Origin: Parvibaculum sedimenti
Lineage (GTDB): Bacteria > Pseudomonadota > Alphaproteobacteria > Parvibaculales > Parvibaculaceae
NCBI RefSeq assembly: GCF_009184905.1
Contig: NZ_WESC01000003.1
Location: 186,001 to 250,000, forward strand
Direction of reading: 5' to 3'
Length of the DNA stretch: 64,000 nucleotides
Within the stretch, counting starts at the first letter, position 1, and the number at the start of each line of letters is the position of its first letter. Under the pieces are notes generated by a model. That model was given only the letters and a program-made list of their open reading frames with translations. It made no database searches and was not told the DNA's origin. The position numbers and the translations under genes were made by a program. This document shows positions 19,713 to 28,171 of this stretch, piece after piece.

Positions 19713-20351
19713 ATGCTTCTGGAGAACGGCGTCTGGATTTCCGACCCCGCGCCCGCGCGGCATGGCGGCCCCGCCCTCTTTCTCGACCGCGATGGCGTCA
19801 TCGTGCGCGAGATTAACTACCTCTCGCGGCCTGAAGACGTGGCTCTGGAAACGGGCATTGCAGAGCTGATCGGCTGGGCGCATGCGCGGGGCATCGCGGT
19901 GGCCGCCATCACCAATCAATCAGGCGTCGCGCGCGGGCGCTTCAGCTGGGCGGAATATGAGGCGGTAGAGGCGGAAGTGGCGCGGCAGCTCGCGGCGCGC
20001 AATGTGGCGCTCGACCTCGTCATCGCCTGCGCCTTCCATGAAGACCACACGGAGGGCTTCGGGCAGGAGCATGCGCGCTGGCGCAAACCCGGCCCGGCCA
20101 TGCTCGAACTCGCCGCCGAAAAGCTGGGCCTGGACCTCGGCGCGAGCATCATGATCGGCGACAAGGCGAGCGACGTCGAAGCGGCCCGCAATGCAGGGCT
20201 CACCCATGCCATCCATGTCCTCACCGGACATGGCGAAAAGGAACGCGCCGCTGCGCTGAAACTTGCGCGGCCCGGCTTCGCGGTTCACGCCGCCGCCGAC
20301 CTCCACGAAGCGCTGGCGCTGCTCAAATCCGGGGCCTGGGAACGACCATAG
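19713..20351 (+). CDS. HAD hydrolase, GmhB-like heptose-bisphosphate phosphatase family
   Basis: A 212-residue HAD phosphatase. The nucleophile motif F-L-D25-R-D27-G-V sits near the start, followed by I-T-N-Q-S-G-V-A-R-G (motif II) and M-I-G-D-K-A-S-D (motif IV), as in D-glycero-D-manno-heptose-1,7-bisphosphate 7-phosphatase. The C-A-F-H-x-D loop contains fewer cysteines than classical GmhB zinc loops, so the substrate may be a different sugar phosphate. It precedes a sugar aminotransferase by about 100 bases, suggesting a role in cell-surface polysaccharide precursor synthesis. Confidence 0.8.
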   Translation: MLLENGVWISDPAPARHGGPALFLDRDGVIVREINYLSRPEDVALETGIAELIGWAHARGIAVAAITNQSGVARGRFSWAEYEAVEAEVARQLAARNVALDLVIACAFHEDHTEGFGQEHARWRKPGPAMLELAAEKLGLDLGASIMIGDKASDVEAARNAGLTHAIHVLTGHGEKERAAALKLARPGFAVHAAADLHEALALLKSGAWERP

Positions 20352-20457
20352 GCCACCCCTTGCATAAGCATCATCGGGCCTGTTGAATGAGCGCCGACTC
20401 GGGCCTGGACGTTTGTTCCCGCCGCCCGTCCGGCCCACCCCGCCCTGGCAGACACAA

Positions 20458-21582
20458 ATGACCGTTCCCTATTACGAGCCAACCCTCGCCGGCCGCGAGA
20501 GACAGTATCTGGACGAAGTTCTTTCGGCGAAGCAGCTTGCGGGCGACGGCAAATTCACCAAGGCCTGCCACGCGCTGATCGAGGAGGAAACGGGCACCCA
20601 CAAGGCGCTGCTTACCCATTCCGGCACCGGCGCACTCGACATGATCGGCCTGTTGCTCGAAATCCAGCCGGGCGACGAGGTCATCATCCCGACCTATACC
20701 TTCGTGAGCTCGGCCAACGCCATCGCTCTGCGCGGCGGCGTTCCGGTCTTCGTCGACATCCGCGCCGATACGCTCAATCTCGACGAGACGCTTGTCGAGG
20801 CGGCCATCACGCCCAAGACCCGCGCCATCATGCCGGTGCATTACGCAGGCATTTCCTGCGAGATGGACACCATTCTCGCCATCGCGCAGAAGCACAACCT
20901 CATCGTGGTCGAGGATGCTGCGCAAGGTTACGGCGCGACCTACAAGGGCAAGCCGCTGGGGACGCTCGGCGCGCTTGCCGCGCTAAGCTTCCATGCCAGC
21001 AAGAACGTCATCGCCGGTGAAGGCGGCGCGCTGCTGGTGAACGATCCCGCTTACCGCTTACGCGCCGAAATCGTGCGCGAAAAGGGTACGAACCGCGCCC
21101 AGTTCTTCCGCGGCGAGATCGACAAATACACGTGGGTCGACCTCGGCTCATCCTTCCTGCCGAGCGAGATCGTCGCCGCTCTGCTGCTTGCCCAGCTCGA
21201 ACAGGCCGATGCTATCAATGAGCGTCGCGTCGCGCTGTGGGAGACCTATCATGCCGCGCTGGCGCCGCTCGAAGCGCGGGGCCTCGCCCGGCGCGCCGTG
21301 GTGCCCAATGCCTGCCGCCACAACGGCCATATCTATTGGCTGGTTTTCGAGAGCGGCGACCTCCGCGCCAAGGCCCGCGACCTTCTGGTCGCCGAAGGGC
21401 TCACGGCTTCAGCTCATTTCGCTCCGCTACACAATTCGCCCGCGGGCAAGCGCTTCGGCCGCACGGGCAGCGACATGAAGGTCGCAGAACACGCGGGCGA
21501 CGGCCTTCTCCGCATGCCGCTTTTCGCCCATATGGAGCCGGACGTCATCGCCCAGGTCGCGGATGTTCTGAAAAAGCTTTGA
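20458..21582 (+). CDS. DegT/DnrJ/EryC1-family sugar aminotransferase, WecE/RffA-like
   Basis: A 374-residue PLP enzyme beginning M-T-V-P-Y-Y-E-P-T-L. The ATG at 20458 matches the usual family start; an upstream in-frame ATG at 20383 would add a Pro/Arg-rich tail. The PLP lysine is K182 in F-H-A-S-K-N-V, and D153 (E-D-A-A-Q) contacts the pyridine nitrogen. The sequence follows the dTDP-4-amino-4,6-dideoxygalactose transaminase (WecE) subgroup. Together with the upstream GmhB-like gene it suggests amino-sugar synthesis for an O-antigen or other glycan, though no glycosyltransferase is adjacent. Confidence 0.88.
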   Translation: MTVPYYEPTLAGRERQYLDEVLSAKQLAGDGKFTKACHALIEEETGTHKALLTHSGTGALDMIGLLLEIQPGDEVIIPTYTFVSSANAIALRGGVPVFVDIRADTLNLDETLVEAAITPKTRAIMPVHYAGISCEMDTILAIAQKHNLIVVEDAAQGYGATYKGKPLGTLGALAALSFHASKNVIAGEGGALLVNDPAYRLRAEIVREKGTNRAQFFRGEIDKYTWVDLGSSFLPSEIVAALLLAQLEQADAINERRVALWETYHAALAPLEARGLARRAVVPNACRHNGHIYWLVFESGDLRAKARDLLVAEGLTASAHFAPLHNSPAGKRFGRTGSDMKVAEHAGDGLLRMPLFAHMEPDVIAQVADVLKKL

Positions 21583-21603
21583 GCCTGAAAGACCGGCGAA
21601 AGG

Positions 21604-21921
21604 TCAGCCTTGCTTGACCGGCAGGCCCGCTCGCTTCCAGCCCTCGATGCCGCCGGTTAGTTCGAAAAGCTCGCCCTCGCAGGCTGCGGCAAGCTTGCCC
21701 GCATTCGTGGTCGTGCGCATGCCGCCCTTGCAGTGAAAGACGACTTGCTGCTTGCCGAGCGACTTCAGGTCGTGCTCGCCGAGTTCCGACAGGGGCACGA
21801 GATGAGCGCCGGCGATATGCTCGGCGGCATGCTCATTGCGCTCGCGAATATCGACAAGCACGGCATCGCCCGCATCGAGCCACGACTTGACGGTGGCTGC
21901 GTCAACCGGTTTCAGCGACAT
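21604..21921 (-). CDS. Rhodanese-domain sulfurtransferase
   Basis: A 105-residue single-domain rhodanese. The active-site loop is H-C64-K-G-G-M-R69-T, giving the persulfide-carrying cysteine. The ATG at 21921 is chosen because GAGGAAA lies seven bases upstream and the ATG shares a base with the stop of the upstream ArsR gene (TGATG). It is therefore translationally coupled to a BigR/SqrR-like repressor, implying a role in sulfide or persulfide handling in the cytoplasm. Confidence 0.9.
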   Translation of the reverse strand: MSLKPVDAATVKSWLDAGDAVLVDIRERNEHAAEHIAGAHLVPLSELGEHDLKSLGKQQVVFHCKGGMRTTTNAGKLAAACEGELFELTGGIEGWKRAGLPVKQG

Positions 21922-22265
21922 CAGATTTTCCTCTTCATGGCTCGCGCCTTTGCGGGCGGGCAATAAATATCGGCCAGCGTTTCGATGACGCGCTGCGCCG
22001 CCGGGCTCGCAAGCTTGTAATAGATCGTCTGCGCTTCGCGCCGCGTGGCCACCAGCCCCAGCTCACGCAGCAGAGCAAGATGCTGGGAGAGCGCCGACTG
22101 GCTGATACCGACGAGTTCCTGCAGATCGCCGACCGAGATTTCACGGTCCGCGATCTGGCAAAGGATCAACAGCCGTCGCTCATTGGCGAGCGCACCGAGG
22201 AGCTTCGTCGCCTCGGCGGCGCTCGCCTCCAGATCCCTGATATCCGCCGCCATGGCCATGCTCAA
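21921..22265 (-). CDS. bigR: ArsR-family repressor, BigR/SqrR-like persulfide sensor
   Basis: A 114-residue ArsR-type winged-helix protein (HTH at about residues 46-75, S-Q-S-A-L-S-Q-H-L recognition helix). It has two cysteines, C36 in the alpha2 region and C102 in the C-terminal helix, 66 residues apart. That is exactly the spacing of the redox cysteines of BigR (C42/C108) and SqrR (C41/C107), which form a polysulfide bridge to release DNA. No metal-binding C-x-C motif is present. It is coupled to a rhodanese gene, supporting a reactive-sulfur role. Confidence 0.8.
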   Translation of the reverse strand: MSMAMAADIRDLEASAAEATKLLGALANERRLLILCQIADREISVGDLQELVGISQSALSQHLALLRELGLVATRREAQTIYYKLASPAAQRVIETLADIYCPPAKARAMKRKI

Positions 22266-22308
22266 ACTAGTCCCGTCGCCGCCCGCCGACGACGTGTTTC
22301 AACAAAAT

Positions 22309-22335
22309 CTTATATTAGCATTAGTTGATATATTT
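22309..22335. promoter_or_regulatory. A/T-rich imperfect palindrome upstream of the ArsR repressor
   Basis: A short A/T-rich stretch (TATATTAGCATTAG followed by TTGATATAT) stands out in GC-rich surroundings, 44-70 bases upstream of the ArsR start. ATAT ends are symmetric and the inner part partly so, as in ArsR operators of the BigR type. It probably holds the promoter and operator of the arsR-rhodanese operon. Confidence 0.4.
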
Positions 22336-22377
22336 TCAAGCGACCTTACATTTTCACGCGAAATCCGCGCGGAGTGC

Positions 22378-22407
22378 TTGACGCCCGCCAGCCGCCAACG
22401 CTAGTCT
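22378..22407 (+). promoter_or_regulatory. Candidate sigma-70 promoter of the HpaB operon
   Basis: TTGACG, an 18-base spacer and TAGTCT lie about 150 bases upstream of the first gene of the ten-gene operon. The -10 element is weak. It is the only reasonable promoter pair I see in the gap. Confidence 0.35.
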
Positions 22408-22450
22408 TGTTGCAATGCAGCATCGGACCCGAAAATGGGAGATGCGTCAT

Positions 22451-22465
22451 TCCGAGTTATTCGGA
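22451..22465. promoter_or_regulatory. Palindrome upstream of the HpaB operon
   Basis: TCCGA-GTTAT-TCGGA lies about 45 bases downstream of the candidate -10 element and 90 bases upstream of the HpaB-family gene. It is suited to a repressor site for a regulator not encoded next to the operon. The arms are only five bases. Confidence 0.35.
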
Positions 22466-22555
22466 CATACCCTTTATCTTTCAAACGGCCTTTCCTCCGA
22501 TTTGCAAAGGGCATGAAGCCTGGCGTCGGTCTCCAGCTCAGAAAGCGGACCCGCC

Positions 22556-24037
22556 ATGGTAAAAGACAGCAAGCGCCACATTGACAGCCTTAAGGACGGG
22601 CGGACCATCTTCATCGATGGGCGCCGCGTCGCGGATGTGACGACCGATCCCGCTTTCGCTCATGCCGTCGCCACGGCCGGCAATTTCTACGATTTCCAGG
22701 CGGCTCCCCAGAACATCGATGCGATGACCTTCACCTCGCCCAAGACTGGCGATCAGGTGAGCCGCGCCTGGCAGCTGCCCCGCAACCACCGTGAGCTGGT
22801 CGAGCGGCGCGAAGCACTCGTCAAATGGTCGCGCATGACCTGCGGCATGGTCGGTCGCTCACCGGACCACGTCGCCTCGACCATGGCGGGCTTCCGCATG
22901 GGCCTGCATGTCTTCCACGAGAACAATCCGGCGCGCGCCCGCGCGGTCGAGAGCTATTACGAATATGCCCGCGACAACGACCTCTACCTCTCCTACGTCA
23001 TCATCAATCCGCAGTCCGACAAGGCGAAATCCGCCAGTGGTCAGCCCGATCCTCATCTCGTCGCCTCAGTAGTGGACGAAGACTCGACCGGCATCACCAT
23101 TCGTGGCGCGAAGATGCTTGCAACCAGCGGCATCATGGCGAACGAGGTTCTGGTTTCCGGATTCCAGGCCCTGCAGGCGGGCGATGAGGCCTATGCCTTT
23201 ACGGCAGCCGTACCCATCGGCGCAAAGGGCCTGACGCTGATGTCGCGCCGCAGTTATGAGCAGAATGCGACCTCCACATTCGACTACCCGCTCTCCGCCC
23301 AGTTTGACGAGAACGACGCCGTCATCTATTTCGACGATGTGAAGATTCCGTGGGACCGCGTCTTCGTCTACAAGGACATGAAGATGGCGCAGGCGCAGTG
23401 GCATGACACGCGCACGCATGTCTTCCAGAACTATCAGTGCATGATCCGCCTGATGGTGAAGCTGCAATTCCTGCTGGGCCTCGCCCGCAAGATCGCGGAA
23501 ATCAACAACATCATCAATTATCCGCAGGTGCGCGAGACGCTCGGCCTGCTGGCGGCCAAGGTCAACAATATCGAGGCGCTCGTCATCGCGATGGAAGCCT
23601 CTGGCGAAAATTACCACGGCTATTACGTGCCGAACCGCAGCATTCTCTGCACGGCGCAGGTGATCGCCCAAAACACCTACCCGGAAGTCGTGGAGGCGAT
23701 CCGCACGCTCGCCGGCGGGGGCCTCATCATGGTGCCGTCTTCCTATGCCGATTTCGATACGCCGGAAACCAACGCTATCATCCAGAAGACGCAGCGCTCG
23801 GTCAGCACCACGTCGGAAGGCCGCGTGAAGCTGATGAAGCTCGCTTGGGATGCCGTCGGCTCGGAATTCGGTTCGCGGCATCTGCAATACGAGATGTTCT
23901 ATTCCGGCCCGACTTTCGTCACGCGCGGAAACTCCTTCCGCTTCTTCGACTGGGACGGAGTCAAGGGATTCGTGGACGAGTTCATGAATTCCTACGATCT
24001 GCCCTCCGCTGGATCTTCGCGCTCCGCAGCGGAGTGA
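22556..24037 (+). CDS. HpaB-family flavin-dependent monooxygenase, oxygenase component
   Basis: A 493-residue protein of the 4-hydroxyphenylacetate 3-monooxygenase (HpaB) / PvcC family, which has an acyl-CoA-dehydrogenase-like fold and uses reduced FAD from a separate reductase to hydroxylate aromatic or heteroaromatic rings. Supporting regions are the D-G-R-x-V/I-x-I-D-G-x-R start, the central R-x-x-x-G-L-x-V-F-H-E-N-N segment, and the C-terminal T-S-E-G-R-V-K-L and G-S-E-F-G-S-R-H regions. It is the first gene of a ten-gene run in which the fifth gene encodes a matching flavin reductase. The amidases and amidohydrolases around it suggest an N-containing ring as substrate rather than 4-hydroxyphenylacetate. 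Confidence 0.87.
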   Translation: MVKDSKRHIDSLKDGRTIFIDGRRVADVTTDPAFAHAVATAGNFYDFQAAPQNIDAMTFTSPKTGDQVSRAWQLPRNHRELVERREALVKWSRMTCGMVGRSPDHVASTMAGFRMGLHVFHENNPARARAVESYYEYARDNDLYLSYVIINPQSDKAKSASGQPDPHLVASVVDEDSTGITIRGAKMLATSGIMANEVLVSGFQALQAGDEAYAFTAAVPIGAKGLTLMSRRSYEQNATSTFDYPLSAQFDENDAVIYFDDVKIPWDRVFVYKDMKMAQAQWHDTRTHVFQNYQCMIRLMVKLQFLLGLARKIAEINNIINYPQVRETLGLLAAKVNNIEALVIAMEASGENYHGYYVPNRSILCTAQVIAQNTYPEVVEAIRTLAGGGLIMVPSSYADFDTPETNAIIQKTQRSVSTTSEGRVKLMKLAWDAVGSEFGSRHLQYEMFYSGPTFVTRGNSFRFFDWDGVKGFVDEFMNSYDLPSAGSSRSAAE

Positions 24038-24043
24038 GCGTCG

Positions 24044-25240
24044 ATGCACGGATCAGTGACAGTCTCGTCGGATGAAATCCGGCGGCTCGCCTTTGCCGAG
24101 CATGGGCCTGCCTCCCTTCAGATTTCGGAGACCGGCGCGCTTGCCGGTCTCGATTTCGCGGTGAAGGATCTCTTCGACGTCGCGGGCTACAAGACCGCCT
24201 GCGGCAATCCGGACAGGCTGCGGGACAGCGCTCCCGCTGTCGCGACGGCTCCGTCCGTCGTCGTAGCGCTCGCAGCTGGCGCACGCCTCATCGGCAAGAC
24301 GCATACGGATGAAGTCGCCTGCGGCATGTTCGGCATGAACCCGCATTTCGGCATCCCCATCAACCCGAAAGCCCCCGACCGTGTGCCCGGCGGCTCGTCC
24401 AGCGGCTCGGCTTCAGCCGTCGCCGCAGGCTTCTGCGACTTCGCGCTCGGTTCCGATACCGGCGGCTCGATCCGTGTGCCGGCGAGCTTCTGCGGCCTTT
24501 ATGGTCTTCGCACGACATTCGGCCGCGTATCGGTCGCAGGCGTCATGGCGATGGCGCCGAGCTTCGACACGGTGGGCTGGCTCGCGCGGGACGCCGCCAT
24601 GCTCCGCCGCGTGAGCGAGGTCTATCTGGGCCCCGTCGGCAAATACTCCGCGCCTCGCTTGCTCCTCGCCCGGGACACGTTCGACATTCCCTCGCGCAGC
24701 ATCGGCGCCGCGCTTCTTCCTTTCGCGAATGCGCTTGGAGCGACGCGCGAAATCACCCTCTTCGAGGAAGGCGTCGATTATTGGCTCGACACGTTCCGCC
24801 CGCTCCAGCTCCATGATCTCTGGTCGACTCTCGGCCAATGGGGCACAGCGCCGGGGCGGAACCTGAGCCAGGCAGTTGCCGAACGCATCGAGCTTTCATC
24901 GACCATCAAGCCGGAGGCCGTCGCCGCAGCCGTCCTCAAGCGCGAGGCGCTGACCACGCGGCTCATCGACCTTCTCGGCGATGACGGCTTCATCATCATC
25001 CCGACCGCGCATGACCTGCCGCCGCTTCGCGACGCGCCCGTCTCCGCACAGGTCGAGTTCCGCGAAAAGACGCTGGCGCTCACCTGCATTGCGAGCCTGA
25101 CCCGGTTGCCGCAGATCAACATCCTGGCGACGACATTCGATGGCTGCCCCATCGGACTTTCGCTCATCGCAGGTCCGCGCGGAGAAGAGCGGCTTCTCGC
25201 TTTTGCCGAGAACCTCGGTGCACTGGACGGCGCCGCATGA
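24044..25240 (+). CDS. Amidase-signature family amidohydrolase
   Basis: A 398-residue amidase-signature enzyme, shorter than the usual 450-500. The Ser-cisSer-Lys triad is K41 (A-V-K-D-L-F-D), S119 within G-G-S-S-S-G-S, and S142 within G-S-D-T-G-G-S-I-R-V-P. It hydrolyses a C-N amide bond in the cytoplasm. It starts 6 bases after the HpaB-like gene and overlaps the next gene by 4 bases (ATGA), so it belongs to the same pathway. Relatives include AtzE-like and indoleacetamide hydrolases, but the substrate is not identified. Confidence 0.88.
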   Translation: MHGSVTVSSDEIRRLAFAEHGPASLQISETGALAGLDFAVKDLFDVAGYKTACGNPDRLRDSAPAVATAPSVVVALAAGARLIGKTHTDEVACGMFGMNPHFGIPINPKAPDRVPGGSSSGSASAVAAGFCDFALGSDTGGSIRVPASFCGLYGLRTTFGRVSVAGVMAMAPSFDTVGWLARDAAMLRRVSEVYLGPVGKYSAPRLLLARDTFDIPSRSIGAALLPFANALGATREITLFEEGVDYWLDTFRPLQLHDLWSTLGQWGTAPGRNLSQAVAERIELSSTIKPEAVAAAVLKREALTTRLIDLLGDDGFIIIPTAHDLPPLRDAPVSAQVEFREKTLALTCIASLTRLPQINILATTFDGCPIGLSLIAGPRGEERLLAFAENLGALDGAA

Positions 25241-26157
25241 AGATTTTGCCCAACGGACAGCGCGACTTCGTGGGCTATGGCCGCAACAGGCCAGATGCCC
25301 GCTGGCCAGGCGGGGCGCGCATGGCGCTCGTCATCGTGCTCAATGTTGAGGAGGGGGCCGAGCCCTCCCTGCCCGATGGCGACGCCGCAACCGAAATCGC
25401 GCTGACCGATGGGATTTTCGGCGAGGTGCCCGCTGGCACACGCGACTTCGTGGCCGAAACGCTCTTCGAATATGGTTCCCGCGTCGGCTTCTGGCGGCTC
25501 CACGACCTCTTCGTCGAGCGCGGTGTGCCGCTGACCATGAACGTCTGTACGCAAGCCCTATTGCGCAATCCGGAAATCGCAAGCGCAATCCGTGAAGGAA
25601 AGTTCGACCTCTGCTGCCATGGCGACCGTTTCCTGCGCCAGTTCAACATGAGCGAAGACGCGGAACGCAACGCCATCGCCGCCGCCGTAAAAGGCCTCCA
25701 ACAAACGCTTGGCCGCGCGCCGCTCGGCTGGCAGAGCCGCTACTCGCCGAGCGAGCGAACACGCGCGCTTCTCGTCGAGCATGGCGGATTTCTCTACGAC
25801 GCGGACTCCTATGCCGACGATCTTCCCTACTGGGTTGATGTCGCAGGCAAGCTCCACCTCATCGTGCCGCACACATTCACGAATAACGACAACAGGCTCG
25901 CCACCGCAAAGCTCGCGACGGCATCGGAGTTCTATGAGCACCTCGCCAGCGCCTTCCGCGTCCTCCACGCCGAAAGCGCCCGCAGCCCGCGCCTGATGAC
26001 GGTGAGCCTTCATTCCCGTATCTCCGGCCAGCCCGCGCGCCTCGAAGGCATCAGCCGCTTTCTCGATCTTGTCGCGCAGCATGATGATGTCTGGATCGCC
26101 GGACGCTCCGACCTCGCGCGGCACTGGATCGCAGAGCATCCTCCGGTGACATCATGA
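25237..26157 (+). CDS. Polysaccharide-deacetylase-fold hydrolase, PuuE allantoinase-like
   Basis: A 306-residue NodB-fold protein whose N-terminus (R-D-F-V-G-Y-G-R-N then W-P-G-G-A-R) and N-V-E-E-G-A-E segment follow the cofactor-independent allantoinase PuuE rather than chitin or peptidoglycan deacetylases. PuuE opens the allantoin ring without metal. An H-G-D-R segment stands where the family has its conserved HG. It overlaps neighbours on both sides by 4 bases. It may open a hydantoin- or pyrimidine-like ring in this pathway. A second, different deacetylase lies six genes later, so true allantoinase activity is not assured. Confidence 0.78.
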   Translation: MKILPNGQRDFVGYGRNRPDARWPGGARMALVIVLNVEEGAEPSLPDGDAATEIALTDGIFGEVPAGTRDFVAETLFEYGSRVGFWRLHDLFVERGVPLTMNVCTQALLRNPEIASAIREGKFDLCCHGDRFLRQFNMSEDAERNAIAAAVKGLQQTLGRAPLGWQSRYSPSERTRALLVEHGGFLYDADSYADDLPYWVDVAGKLHLIVPHTFTNNDNRLATAKLATASEFYEHLASAFRVLHAESARSPRLMTVSLHSRISGQPARLEGISRFLDLVAQHDDVWIAGRSDLARHWIAEHPPVTS

Positions 26158-27662
26158 GCGCGGCGCAACTCCTCATCCGCGGCGGTCTGGTTGCCGACCC
26201 GGCATCGGCCCTTGTGGAGCCTCGCGATCTTCTGGTCGAAGGCGCTCGCATCGTTGCCGTCGCCGCGCCGGGAAGCATTGCGGCGCCGGGCGCGAAAATT
26301 CATGACGCCTCGAACCGCTTGATCCTGCCCGCCTTCGTCAATGCGCATACGCACGGACATTCCAATCTCGTCAAAGGCGTGGCCGATCGCTGGACGCTCG
26401 AAGCCTCGCTGACCAATGGCCCCTGGCTCGCAGGCGCGCGCGACACGGAGACGATCTATCTCTCCGCCCTGCTCGGCGCTCTCGACATGCTGTCCAAGGG
26501 CTGCACCTCCTGCTTCGATCTCGTTTATGAATTTCCGCTGCCGACGAAAGCGGGCTTCGCCGCCGTCGCACGCGCCTATGCCGACGCAGGCATGAAGGCG
26601 GTGCTCGCGCCGATGGTCGCTGACAAGACGCTCTTCACCGCCATCCCTGGCCTGCTCGATTCCCTGCCGGAAGATCTCCGCAAGACCGTCAGCCAGTTCG
26701 ATCTCGGTAGCGCAGATGCCACGATTGCAGCCATTGAGGACATAGCTGAGGGTCGCGACGAGTTGCCGGAAGGGATCGAACTCGCCATCGCGCCGACGAT
26801 CCCGCATCACTGCTCGGAAGATTTTCTCGCGCGCTGCATCGATCTTGCCGAACGGCATGACCTGCCGATTCACATGCATATTGCGGAATCCCGGCTTCAA
26901 GCAACCACGGCGCGGAAACTCTGGGGTGTCTCGCCCGTGCGCTATCTGGCTGACCGCGGCATCCTGCGCCCCGGCTTCGTTGCCGCTCACGGCGTATGGC
27001 TCGACGGAAGCGACCTCGACCTCCTTGCCAAGCATCAATGCTCCGTCGCGCATATCCCCGCGAGTAACCTCCGCCTCGGCTCCGGCATGGCGCATGTGCG
27101 CGCCATGCTCGACCGAGGCATCAATGTCGGCCTCGCGACCGATGGTGCAAACTCTTCCGATGCGCTCAGCATGCTTCAGGCAATGCGGCTTGCTTCCTAT
27201 GCATCGCGTGGATTTTCCGGCCCCCGCGAAAACTGGCTCAATGCAACAGAGACGTTGAGACTTGCGACGCAAGGCAGCGCGGGCATCACCGGCTTTGCAA
27301 ACACGGGCCGAATGGAACTCGGCGCGGCCGCCGATCTTGTTTTCTTCGATCTCGATCACCTCGATTTCATCCCACTCACCGATCCTGTCAACCAGATCGT
27401 GACAGCAGCAGACACTGCATCGATCAGCGACGTCATGGCGAATGGCCGCATGGTCTTTTCCGGTGGCCGCTTCACCGCCATCGATACATCCGGCCTACGC
27501 GAGCGTGTACGCGAAGCCGTCCTCAAGCTCTCCGCGAAGCTCGCCGATGCGCGGCCACTGGCAGCAAGGCTGGAGCCGCATGTCGTCGCTTTCGCCGAGA
27601 AGGCGTCCGAAGAACCCCTCGGTGTCGAGCGTTTTGTAAACCCGCGTGAGAAAAGCCAATGA
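26154..27662 (+). CDS. TRZ/ATZ-family amidohydrolase (deaminase-like)
   Basis: A 502-residue amidohydrolase-superfamily enzyme with a mononuclear metal site: H65-T-H67, H242 (in H-M-H-I-A-E245), H279 and D330, with E245 as the general base. The pattern is that of guanine, S-adenosylhomocysteine or triazine deaminases. The C-terminal 70 residues extend beyond the usual end. It overlaps the upstream and downstream genes by 4 bases. A CobW-type GTPase in the same operon could supply its metal, which is inference. Confidence 0.86.
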   Translation: MSAAQLLIRGGLVADPASALVEPRDLLVEGARIVAVAAPGSIAAPGAKIHDASNRLILPAFVNAHTHGHSNLVKGVADRWTLEASLTNGPWLAGARDTETIYLSALLGALDMLSKGCTSCFDLVYEFPLPTKAGFAAVARAYADAGMKAVLAPMVADKTLFTAIPGLLDSLPEDLRKTVSQFDLGSADATIAAIEDIAEGRDELPEGIELAIAPTIPHHCSEDFLARCIDLAERHDLPIHMHIAESRLQATTARKLWGVSPVRYLADRGILRPGFVAAHGVWLDGSDLDLLAKHQCSVAHIPASNLRLGSGMAHVRAMLDRGINVGLATDGANSSDALSMLQAMRLASYASRGFSGPRENWLNATETLRLATQGSAGITGFANTGRMELGAAADLVFFDLDHLDFIPLTDPVNQIVTAADTASISDVMANGRMVFSGGRFTAIDTSGLRERVREAVLKLSAKLADARPLAARLEPHVVAFAEKASEEPLGVERFVNPREKSQ

Positions 27663-28171
27663 CTGTCATGTCCACCACAATCGGTGTTCAGGATTTCCGC
27701 CGGGCCTGTTCTCTCTTCGCGACCGGCGTTGCCGTGGTCACGGCCCGCCTCGGTGAGGCGCAAGTCGGCATGACGATCAACTCCTTCGCGTCCGTCTCCC
27801 TCGAACCGCCGCTCGTTCTCTGGAGCCTGCGGGAGACATCGCGATCTCGTCCTGTTTTTGAAGAAGCGGGCCATTTCGCCATCAACATTCTTTCCGCCGA
27901 ACAAATGCCTCTTGCACAGCATTTCGCCAAGGGCGCCGAAGATGTCTTCGATGGTCACGAACTCGCGCCGTCGACGCTTGGCCTTCCCCTCCTCACCGAT
28001 GCGCTCGCCCATCTCGAATGCCGCACGCGCCACATCTATGACGCAGGCGATCACCGCATCTTCGTCGGCGAAGTCATCGACCTCACGTCGCGCGAGGGCT
28101 CGCCCCTCGTCTTCTATCAGGGCCGCTTTTCACCCGGCCTCCCCGACCTCAATGTTTCAGGCGTCGCCTAA
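27659..28171 (+). CDS. Flavin reductase (HpaC-like), partner of the HpaB-family monooxygenase
   Basis: A 170-residue flavin reductase-like protein with the split-barrel fold. The segments F-R-R-A-C-S-L-F-A-T-G-V-A-V-V-T, G-M-T-I-N-S-F-A-S-V-S-L-E-P-P and H-F-A-I-N-I-L-S are typical of NAD(P)H:FMN/FAD reductases in two-component monooxygenases. It would reduce free FAD for the HpaB-like oxygenase encoded four genes upstream. It overlaps the gene before by 4 bases and the next by 1 (TAATG). Confidence 0.9.
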   Translation: MTVMSTTIGVQDFRRACSLFATGVAVVTARLGEAQVGMTINSFASVSLEPPLVLWSLRETSRSRPVFEEAGHFAINILSAEQMPLAQHFAKGAEDVFDGHELAPSTLGLPLLTDALAHLECRTRHIYDAGDHRIFVGEVIDLTSREGSPLVFYQGRFSPGLPDLNVSGVA

